Shown in pieces: positions 43,928 through 50,946 of a DNA stretch of 64,000 nucleotides. Under the pieces are notes generated by a model. The model did no database searches and was not told the DNA's origin. It saw only the letters and a list, made by a program, of their open reading frames with translations. The stretch is taken from the NCBI GenBank assembly GCA_964518955.1, contig CAZFHS010000006.1:1-64000 (forward strand), in the 5' to 3' direction. The stretch comes from JBDGYW01 sp964518955 (GTDB lineage Bacteria > Gemmatimonadota > Gemmatimonadetes > Gemmatimonadales > GWC2-71-9). Both the position numbers and the translations under genes were made by a program. The first letter of the stretch is position 1; each line of letters starts with the position of its first letter.

Positions 43928-43955
43928 GAATATCGAATATCGAATATCGAATGTC
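43928..43955. repeat. Tandem 7-mer GAATATC, 3.x copies
   Basis: Three exact GAATATC units (43928-43934, 43935-43941, 43942-43948) are followed by one variant GAATGTC (43949-43955). It lies in the divergent promoter region between nagB-pigL and galK. It may be a phase-variable spacer or a repeat-family relic. Confidence 0.75.
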
Positions 43956-44044
43956 CAAGCGCACTTCAGTGCTGGGCGTTCGTTATTGGATATTGGGCTG
44001 TCCCCATCTAGCATTCCAGTGCACCATTCGTAATCCTTCCGGAC

Positions 44045-45322
44045 ATGAAGAACTACCCGGCAGACATGAGGCGGGCGTTTGTTGAGCGATACGGGCCTTC
44101 CGTACCCACCCACGTAGTCACGGCTCCCGGGCGCATAAACCTCATAGGTGAGCACATCGACTACAACGGACTATCGGTGTTTCCCATGGCCCTAGACCGC
44201 CGGATCACCGTGGCGTTTCGTGCACGAACTGACAACGGAGTCAGGATTTCCAATCTCAACGATCGGTATTCACCGATCGAATTCGCCATTTCGTCGTCAA
44301 TCGAGCCATACGATGAGGGTGAGTGGGGGAACTACGCAAAAGCTGCGGCTCAGGGCTTGAGTGATTTGGGCACAGATCTGAGAGGATTCGATGCTGTGGT
44401 CCACTCCGACATCCCTGTTGCAGCGGGTCTCAGCTCTTCCTCGGCTCTCGTCGTTGCCACGGCGCTCGCGTTGGTCGAAACGAGCGGAATCGCACTGGGC
44501 CGCGGAGAGTTCATCGAGCTGTTGGCAAAAGCCGAGCACTATGTCGGGACACGCGGCGGTGGTATGGATCAGGCGATTTGTGTTGCCGCAAAAGAGGGAC
44601 ATGCGACCAAAATTGGCTTTGACCCGATCAAGTTGCAAGCAACGCCCGTGCCCCGAGATTGGCGTTTCGTTGTTGCCAATAGCCTCGTTGTGGCCGAGAA
44701 GTCCGGAGCGGCGAGAGATGCGTACAACCGGCGAACGCACGAGTGCAGAGAAGCGCTTGTGATGGTTGCCGGCGAACTCGGGCTGATCGATGAGGTGGAC
44801 ACCTATCCCACCTTGTTGGCAACAGTCCAGGTGGAGCAGATACTGACTGCCGCGCAAGCGGCACTCCATGGTACGCTTTCGAGTCGTTTTCTGCACGTAA
44901 TCTCTGAGGGTGTTCGCGTGCGTCTGGCTGAGAGAGCCATGCAGGATTCGGATATCGAGGCCTTCGGACGTTTGATGTCGGAGTCACATCGGAGCCTCCG
45001 TGAAGACTTCGAGGTGAGTGGCCCGGAATTGGATGAGCTAGTCGAGGCTGCGATCGATGCGGGAGCGGCGGGGGCTCGACTGACCGGAGCGGGGTTTGGT
45101 GGCTGTACAATCGCACTCTGCACCGCCACCACCGTTGATGACGTGCTGAATGCTCTCGAGGAGGAGTACTACTCGAAGCGCAAACTGTCTTGCGATCTCA
45201 AGGACGCGCTGTTTGTCACGCGCCCTGGAAGTGGGGCGCGGGTGGAGGAGTTACCGACGTTATTTGAACCCAACCCTCGGCAACGCCCGGAACAACCCCA
45301 CGGCGGCGAGCCCAACCAATAG
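44045..45322 (+). CDS. Galactokinase-family GHMP sugar kinase
   Basis: 425 residues. The galactokinase signature PGRINLIGEHIDYNGL is near residue 28, the ATP loop is AAGLSSSSALVVA (about 132-144), and the GHMP tail reads GARLTGAGFGGCTI. Galactokinases and GalNAc kinases share these. The C-terminus extends beyond the usual end by about 20 residues (PTLFEPNPRQ onwards), overlapping the symporter's 3' end by 63 bases in convergent orientation. Lying with a deaminase/deacetylase, symporter and nucleotidyltransferase, it may be a GalNAc or galactose kinase feeding sugar-1-phosphate to the nucleotidyltransferase; this is inference. Confidence 0.85.
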   Translation: MKNYPADMRRAFVERYGPSVPTHVVTAPGRINLIGEHIDYNGLSVFPMALDRRITVAFRARTDNGVRISNLNDRYSPIEFAISSSIEPYDEGEWGNYAKAAAQGLSDLGTDLRGFDAVVHSDIPVAAGLSSSSALVVATALALVETSGIALGRGEFIELLAKAEHYVGTRGGGMDQAICVAAKEGHATKIGFDPIKLQATPVPRDWRFVVANSLVVAEKSGAARDAYNRRTHECREALVMVAGELGLIDEVDTYPTLLATVQVEQILTAAQAALHGTLSSRFLHVISEGVRVRLAERAMQDSDIEAFGRLMSESHRSLREDFEVSGPELDELVEAAIDAGAAGARLTGAGFGGCTIALCTATTVDDVLNALEEEYYSKRKLSCDLKDALFVTRPGSGARVEELPTLFEPNPRQRPEQPHGGEPNQ

Positions 45323-47026
45323 CGTACAACCGACACCCGGAATCGCGTCACCGTAGACGAAGAACCCGGTCCCGAATAGACTGCCGTAGACCACCACGCA
45401 ACCGAGGAACCAACACAGCAACGCGGCGCCAAGGCTCTCATCTCTATCGCGTGGCTTGGTTTCTACTACGTTGCTCCAGCCTCTGCCAAATGGATGGATC
45501 CTGTCGTAAAAGGCTTGTAGGGTAGCCCTGTCGGTGGGAGAAGTCAGCATGGTGACCGCGAACCAAAACACCGTCGTTACTGCTATACCTGATATCAGCA
45601 TGACCGAAGGATGGAGCGCTGGAAACCCGATTGCCTCGTGAACGAACTGGAAATACACGGCTACCACGAACGAGATGATCATCGCCGATATCTCGCTCCA
45701 GGCATTGATACGCCACCAGAACCACCGCAGTAGGAAGATCAACCCTGTGCCGGCGCCTATTTGCAGCAGGATCTGAAAGGCCTGATATGCGTTCTCGAGC
45801 CACAAGGAGATTATGCTAGCGAGAACGATCAACAGGATCGTCGACATCCGACCCACGGTCACATAGTGGCGTTCGTCCTTGTTTGGTGCAATGAACCGCC
45901 GGTAGACGTCATCCACAACGTATGACGACCCCCAATTCAGCTGTGTGCTGATCGTCGACATATATGCTGCGGCCAATGACGCGACAACGAGCCCGAGTAG
46001 GCCGTGTGGTAGGAACACAAGCATGGCAGGGTATGCGAGATCGTGCCTCACTATCGACGGATCCAGGTGAGGGAACCGCTCGACAATCGATCCGAGGCTC
46101 GGATAGACGATCAACGACGCCAGGGCTACGATGATCCATGGCCACGGCCGCAACGCGTAATGGGCAATGTTGAACAACAGTGTTGCTCCTACCGATTCCT
46201 TCTCGCTGCGTGCCGCTAGAATACGTTGTGCGACGTATCCGCCGCCCCCTGGCTCTGCTCCTGGGTACCAGGTGCTCCACCATTGCACGGCAATGGGAAT
46301 GATCAGGACGGTTGCAGCTGTCCTCCAATCGGAGAAGTCGGGCAGCATAGACAGCTTACCCTCCAACGCCGGGTGGGATATCAAACCTGCGAATCCACCG
46401 ACCTCCGGCAGTGCGAGGGCATAGTGCGCTGCCGAGATCGATCCTATCATCGCGATCACGAACAGCAGCATGTCTGTGACTACAACACCCCAGAGCCCGG
46501 AAGTGGCCGAATAGATGACTGTGACCGTTCCGGCAATGAGAATTGTCGTGTACTTGTCGATTCCCAGTAGCACTCCGCCGATCTTGATGGCAGCCAGCGT
46601 AACTGTCGCCATGATCATCACGTTGAAGAAGATTCCGAGGTATATGGCGCGGAAACCGCGCAGAAACGCCGCCGGCTTGCCCGAATACCGAAGTTCGTAA
46701 AACCCAACATCTGTGAACACGCCCGAGCGTCGCCACAGTTTGGCGTAGAAGAACGCCGTGCACATGGCGGTGATGAGAAATGCCCACCACAACCAGTTGT
46801 GGCTAACGCCACCCGTGCGAACCAGATCGGTGACGAGATTCGGTGTGTCGGTGGAGAACGTCGTGGCCACCATGGAGGTGCCAAGCGCCCACCACGGTAG
46901 TTTTCGACCGGATAGGAAGAACTCCTGTGTGCCTTGACCGGCTCGGCGTGCAAACAAGACGCCGACAATCAGCACGACGATGCCATATGACGCAATTACG
47001 GCCCAGTCGATTCCAGTCAGCTGCAT
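45260..47026 (-). CDS. Sodium:solute symporter (SSS family)
   Basis: 588 residues with about 13 to 14 helices. N-terminal segment is IVVLIVGVLFARRAGQGTQEFFLSGRKLPWWALGTSMVATTFS, characteristic of SSS symporters. Other markers include FYELRYSG, the substrate-region YIMVATVTLAAIKIGG-like helix, and SLAAAYMSTISTQLNWGSSYVVDD near the sodium sites. It probably imports a sugar, amino sugar or related solute with sodium. Downstream on the same strand is the nucleotidyltransferase gene ahead of it by 10 bases (translation order: nucleotidyltransferase, symporter). Its 3' end overlaps the galactokinase end by 63 bases. Confidence 0.9.
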   Translation of the reverse strand: MQLTGIDWAVIASYGIVVLIVGVLFARRAGQGTQEFFLSGRKLPWWALGTSMVATTFSTDTPNLVTDLVRTGGVSHNWLWWAFLITAMCTAFFYAKLWRRSGVFTDVGFYELRYSGKPAAFLRGFRAIYLGIFFNVMIMATVTLAAIKIGGVLLGIDKYTTILIAGTVTVIYSATSGLWGVVVTDMLLFVIAMIGSISAAHYALALPEVGGFAGLISHPALEGKLSMLPDFSDWRTAATVLIIPIAVQWWSTWYPGAEPGGGGYVAQRILAARSEKESVGATLLFNIAHYALRPWPWIIVALASLIVYPSLGSIVERFPHLDPSIVRHDLAYPAMLVFLPHGLLGLVVASLAAAYMSTISTQLNWGSSYVVDDVYRRFIAPNKDERHYVTVGRMSTILLIVLASIISLWLENAYQAFQILLQIGAGTGLIFLLRWFWWRINAWSEISAMIISFVVAVYFQFVHEAIGFPALHPSVMLISGIAVTTVFWFAVTMLTSPTDRATLQAFYDRIHPFGRGWSNVVETKPRDRDESLGAALLCWFLGCVVVYGSLFGTGFFVYGDAIPGVGCTLLVGLAAVGLFRALPRVGFK

Positions 47027-47036
47027 CGATTCGATC

Positions 47037-47963
47037 TCATGTTTTTTCCTGAAACCAGGAGGTTAGGTCGTCTGGATACGCGCCGCGTTCGACCAGCGAT
47101 GCAATTTCCCTGGCGACATTGGGCCTGTCAGCCTGGAAAGTCATGCCGAACCATTGGTCGCGGGTCGCGATCACTTTCATTGAGGAAAGTTCTGCGGCAA
47201 TCTGATCGTTGAGAGCCGTGCTTATCAAAAACTCGGCATCAGGGTCTTCACGATGGTCGCCGAGGAATTCGACGAACTGCCGCTCCAAAAGCGGAAATAC
47301 CTCAGGGGTGAGCGCCCAGATATTCATAGACACTGTTTCGTGACCGTACAACTGGTATCTACCGCCTGCGGTGGTGACTCCGTCAATCTCTCCGTCTCGC
47401 CCCTCGATCTTCTTCACTTCCACGAGCCGCTCGAGAAAGTCTCTCTCATCACACTCGCAAATTCCGCGCGACACACCTCCGAACTGCGAAAGAGTATCTC
47501 GCAGCGTGTACCCGATCATTGCGAATGTTGGCGCGTCAGTTCGCTGCGTCGTCTCATGGTGCCAGTGAAGCGACGCGTAGGCCGCGGCTCCATAGAAGTC
47601 GTCGGCGTTGATGACAACGAAGGGCTCGGTGACCACTTCGCGTGCGGCGAGTATTGCGTGAGCCGTGCCCCAAGGCTTCAGCCGGTTTTGGGGTAGTGTG
47701 TACTCCGACGGCAGATCGTTCAACTCTTGGAATGCAAAATTGACTTTTACCTTGGGCCCGAACCGCCGTGTCACGTGCGTCTCGAAATCGAGCTCGAGTT
47801 CCCGGCGGATCACGAAAGTCACGCATTCGAATCCTGCACATGCAGCGTCGTAGACCGCGTAGTCGAGTAATACCTCGTTATTCGGGCCCACGGAAGCCAA
47901 CTGTTTGTTGCCACCGTAGCGAGTCGAGAGCCCGGCGGCCAATACGACTAATGTTTGGGACAT
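47037..47963 (-). CDS. Sugar nucleotidyltransferase-like protein
   Basis: From the ATG at 47963, 308 residues of the nucleotidyltransferase (MobA/GlmU-like) fold: VVLAAGLSTRYGGNKQL at the start, then the LKPWGTAHAILAAREVV substrate loop, then FVVINADDFYG. It activates sugar phosphates in family members, and neighbouring galactokinase suggests a sugar-1-phosphate substrate. The longer frame upstream overlaps the HD-GYP gene and lacks a family N-terminus, so the later ATG was chosen. No strong ribosome site precedes it, and it abuts the symporter gene by 10 bases. Confidence 0.82.
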   Translation of the reverse strand: MSQTLVVLAAGLSTRYGGNKQLASVGPNNEVLLDYAVYDAACAGFECVTFVIRRELELDFETHVTRRFGPKVKVNFAFQELNDLPSEYTLPQNRLKPWGTAHAILAAREVVTEPFVVINADDFYGAAAYASLHWHHETTQRTDAPTFAMIGYTLRDTLSQFGGVSRGICECDERDFLERLVEVKKIEGRDGEIDGVTTAGGRYQLYGHETVSMNIWALTPEVFPLLERQFVEFLGDHREDPDAEFLISTALNDQIAAELSSMKVIATRDQWFGMTFQADRPNVAREIASLVERGAYPDDLTSWFQEKT

Positions 47964-48031
47964 TGGTGGAGAACAAGGTGGTCGCGCGCGCATGAATACC
48001 GCAAGGGGCCGCGACGCAATCCGGGGGCCGG

Positions 48032-49210
48032 CTACTCGTCGGCCTTTGGAACAACCCCCGGGTGTTGGGATGGGCCTTCGTCTACATATATGAGCGTTCG
48101 ATGTCTCTTCACCGTCTGCGCGAGTGCGTCTACGACTCGCCGGTCGAGCGTCTCTCCTGCTAGGCGGTACATCAGGTCCATCGCTCGCTCTGCCGTCATT
48201 GGCTCTTGATACGGACGCGAGCTCGTAATCGCGTCGAATATTTCCGCAGCGCACAGAATTCGGGCCCCGATTGGAATGTCCTCACCCGTGAGCCCGTCTG
48301 GATATCCGCTGCCGTCCCAGTGTTCGTGATGGCTCCTCACATACTCTCTAACAGCGCCCAAGTGTTCCAGCGGAGAGAGAATCTGGAATCCAATTACTAC
48401 CTGTTCCTTGACATGATCCTGCTCGTTGGGCGTGAGCGGGCCTTTTTTGCTGAGGACCGAGTCGCGAATTCCCACTCGTCCGATGTCGTGAAGTCGACCT
48501 GCCGCCCTCACCGCCTCGACCTCGTCGTCAGACAGCCCCAGCTCATCGGCGATGGTTGCGGACAAATCTGCCACTCGCACCGAATGGCCGACGAAATCGG
48601 GGTACTTCGCCTCGAGTGCGTTGAGCAGAGCTTCGAGCGTGGCGATGTTCACCTGCTCGAGCTTTTGGCGTTGCCGCTCCAACTCCTGGGTTCGCTCCAC
48701 GAGCTCGTGTTTCAGCCAGGCGGAGATTTCTTGCGACTGGAGTTCGGTGCTTCGATGTTTGATGGCGCGATCAACGCTGGCACGCACGCGCGCCAGGTCG
48801 ACTGGCTTCGTCAAGTAGTCCAGAGCTCCACGCTGCAGGCAAATAGCCGCATTGGTTGCGTCGTCGGCCTCTGTGATCACGACGATCGCCAGGTCGGGTT
48901 CTGCTTCGAGCGCTTTCGTGACGAGTTCGGAGCCCTTCATATGAGGGAGATCGATGTCTACGAGAGCTATGCCGGGCTGACGCTCGTAGAGAGCAGTCAG
49001 TGCGTCTGCTCCCTCGTCAACCACTTCCACAGTGTACCCGTTTTCCGACAGATACTTTTGAATCGCCGATCGTGCTGTGTCGTCGTGAATTACGACCAGA
49101 ACCGTATCGGTTCCCGTACTGCTGTCTGGAATAGTCAATCCGGTTCTCTCCGTGGCTTGCTCGATGCAGTTTCCGGTAACACAAGGTTGCGGAAGGGAAG
49201 ATACGCCCAT
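48032..49210 (-). CDS. HD-GYP cyclic-di-GMP phosphodiesterase response regulator
   Basis: 392 residues. A receiver domain about 37-150 (VLVVIHDD, the phospho-acceptor in ALVDIDLPHMKG, and LTKPVD Lys) is followed by a coiled linker and an HD-GYP domain about 190-370. It shows HSVRVADL, RLHDIGRVGI, HHEHWDGSGYPDGL and the following IPIGARIL. The GYP triad supports c-di-GMP hydrolysis. The N-terminal ~35 residues are an unstructured extension; another start at about residue 36 is possible. No sensor kinase lies adjacent, so the input is unknown. Confidence 0.93.
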   Translation of the reverse strand: MGVSSLPQPCVTGNCIEQATERTGLTIPDSSTGTDTVLVVIHDDTARSAIQKYLSENGYTVEVVDEGADALTALYERQPGIALVDIDLPHMKGSELVTKALEAEPDLAIVVITEADDATNAAICLQRGALDYLTKPVDLARVRASVDRAIKHRSTELQSQEISAWLKHELVERTQELERQRQKLEQVNIATLEALLNALEAKYPDFVGHSVRVADLSATIADELGLSDDEVEAVRAAGRLHDIGRVGIRDSVLSKKGPLTPNEQDHVKEQVVIGFQILSPLEHLGAVREYVRSHHEHWDGSGYPDGLTGEDIPIGARILCAAEIFDAITSSRPYQEPMTAERAMDLMYRLAGETLDRRVVDALAQTVKRHRTLIYVDEGPSQHPGVVPKADE

Positions 49211-49273
49211 CGGCGATCGGCCGCTAGGACATTTTGTGGGTTAAGGCGGCGCCAAATCAGTATGGGATTTGCG

Positions 49274-50389
49274 TCATCTGGGCACGATTCTCTGCCCTAA
49301 AGACCGCAACGAATCCGTGGTCAAAGCACCTGATACGCGAATACTCAGGCCGTCGAGTTGAATGAAGAAGCTGTTCGAATTTTCAGTTGGTGATACAGCC
49401 TTCTTGTCCGCGTCCGGTAGGTCTGCAAAACCTTCACGTGCGGCGATCAGCTCGACCACGACACCAGATTCGAGCGCGTGAAGCACTCTCACTATTTGTC
49501 CTGGGGCGGTCCCCGAAGCAGCATATCCGAGTACGGTGAGTCCGTCGATTCGAGGCACTTCCTGTTTGAGTACCTCTGCCGCTTCCGATTCATCCACAGG
49601 TATCCATTCCGAGTCGGCAACACCACCGTGGCCTGCCGCTACCTGTGCCAACGCTGCTCGAGGTGCTACCGAAGCTACCCGCGTTGCTTGAGGTGACTCG
49701 ATCCTTGCACGCTCATCTTCACGTACACCTTTCGGCTCGTCGGGAACAGCCGCCGGAGTGACGGGCGCTGCCGGTGGGCTCGGTTCAGCCTGCACGCCCC
49801 CGATATCCAACACCGCCTCCGATGGTGCGTCCAACGCTTGTTCTTCGGCGTCGGCGCGTACCTCATCCTCTGCGACCGGTGCGCCTCGCAGGCTAGGTCT
49901 CTCACTTTCCTCTACGATTCCCTCAGCCGCCACACCTTCTACCTCCGGAATCGGTATCGTCAGCTGCGCATCGGTTTCACTGTCTCGAAGAGACTGATCT
50001 CGCTCAGAAGTGATCACTGCGGTACGTGCGTACCATCCTACCATCGCTGCCAAAACCACTGTCGCAGCCCATGCCAGCGATCTCATCTGCATAGTTCTGC
50101 GTCTCTGCACCTCTGCACCGATGCTGTTGCCTTGTTTTTTAGTCGATTCGGCTGATTTTGCTCTTGCCTGCAACTCCTCAAACGATGGCATCGTCACATC
50201 GTGCGGCCCGGCGTCGGCTAGAATCTTGGCAGATGCCTCCCTGAGCTGCCGTGCGTCGTCGAGTGCCGCTCGACATTCGGCGCAGCTGCTCAAATGTTGC
50301 TCGACACTCTGAAGCTCAGCAGCTTCTTCATCGCTCCGGAGCGCGTCGTCCAGGTACGCATGCAGCAGTCCTTCATCCAGATGCGGCAT
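49274..50389 (-). CDS. Anti-sigma factor with zinc-binding (ZAS) motif
   Basis: From the ATG at 50389, 371 residues; a GGAGG site lies 6 bases before and the start overlaps the sigma gene end by 17 bases. The anti-sigma ZAS motif is H32-x3-C36-x2-C39 (HLSSCAEC). One transmembrane helix lies about 103-120, and the extracytoplasmic part is long, acidic and Pro/Ala-rich (RseA/RsiW-type layout). Residues 91-98 (GAEVQRRR) are encoded by a CTCTGC repeat copy. It would hold the ECF sigma at the membrane. Note that its sigma partner carries an amber codon. Confidence 0.85.
   Translation of the reverse strand: MPHLDEGLLHAYLDDALRSDEEAAELQSVEQHLSSCAECRAALDDARQLREASAKILADAGPHDVTMPSFEELQARAKSAESTKKQGNSIGAEVQRRRTMQMRSLAWAATVVLAAMVGWYARTAVITSERDQSLRDSETDAQLTIPIPEVEGVAAEGIVEESERPSLRGAPVAEDEVRADAEEQALDAPSEAVLDIGGVQAEPSPPAAPVTPAAVPDEPKGVREDERARIESPQATRVASVAPRAALAQVAAGHGGVADSEWIPVDESEAAEVLKQEVPRIDGLTVLGYAASGTAPGQIVRVLHALESGVVVELIAAREGFADLPDADKKAVSPTENSNSFFIQLDGLSIRVSGALTTDSLRSLGQRIVPR
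50095..50119. repeat. Dispersed CTCTGC repeat, copy 4, inside anti-sigma gene
   Basis: TTCTGCGTCTCTGCACCTCTGCACC on the + strand is the CTCTGC unit. On the coding strand it reads GGTGCAGAGGTGCAGAGACGCAGAA and encodes GAEVQRR just before the transmembrane helix of the anti-sigma factor. It matches copy 1 right arm and copy 3. Confidence 0.65.
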
Positions 50390-50882
50390 CTTTGCCCTCC
50401 AATTGCCCGTGCGCATCAACGAGTCTGGCGCGAGCGCGGGCCAGCGTTGTCCCGATTGCACCTTTCGAGAGATTGGTCTGTTCGGCGATCTCCTCATAGT
50501 TGAAACCGGCATCCCATAACAACAGCACTGTTCTGTCCATTTCGCTCAACATCTCCAGCGCTTTCCGCACCACCTCCATCCTCTCACGCCGTTCTGCTTC
50601 TTCAGCCGCCTGCGGTGCCGTTCCCTGTCTGGCCTCAGCCTCTCCCTTGATCAGGATCAGGTGCTTCTTCTGTCTCACTGCTGCTCTTGCCTCATCGCGC
50701 GCGAGGTTGTTTGCCACAGTGAAGAGCCACGCACGCGGGTTGTCCGGGTCGGTGTCGAGCGCTTTCACGAAGACCTCCTACGCCAGGTCCTGAGCCCTGT
50801 CGATATCCCACACCTTGCGATGGAGAAAACGGACCAGGTCGGAATAGGTCTCGGTGTACACGGCAGCCCAGTCAGTGCTCAT
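50373..50882 (-). pseudogene. ECF sigma factor interrupted by an in-frame amber codon
   Basis: From the ATG at 50882 the frame reads MSTDWAAVYTETYSDLVRF..., then DRAQDLA, then TAG (50778-50780), then EVFVKALDTDP and on to the end at 50373. ECF factors of this class usually have a Gln here (DLxQEVF), so CAG to TAG is the simplest change. Region 2 is thus split, while region 4 (YEEIAEQTNLSKGAIGTTLARARARL) is intact. Just after the stop, TAGGAGGTCTTCGTG creates a near-perfect ribosome site 4 bases before a GTG that could restart a 131-residue fragment. Either a nonsense pseudogene, an assembly error, or reinitiation. The anti-sigma gene remains intact downstream. Confidence 0.85.
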
Positions 50883-50927
50883 GATGCCAATGTAGCGAAT
50901 TGCGAGCGGAGGAGGGCAGATCCGCCC

Positions 50928-50946
50928 CCCTGCCGCTCTGCGCCTC
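50928..50946. repeat. Dispersed CTCTGC repeat, copy 5, at end of VIT gene
   Basis: CCCTGCCGCTCTGCGCCTC shares the CTGCCGCTCTGCG core with copy 1 right arm. It lies in the gap between the sigma start and the VIT/vWA gene and reaches into the VIT stop codon. Confidence 0.55.

Noticed and set aside
47964..48254. N-terminal extension of the nucleotidyltransferase
   Set aside because: It overlaps the HD-GYP gene, is Arg/Pro-rich, and the family N-terminus starts at 47963.
48206..49300. 364-codon open frame on the + strand
   Set aside because: It is the antisense of the HD-GYP response regulator; its composition lacks any recognised domain and the minus-strand gene has complete motifs.
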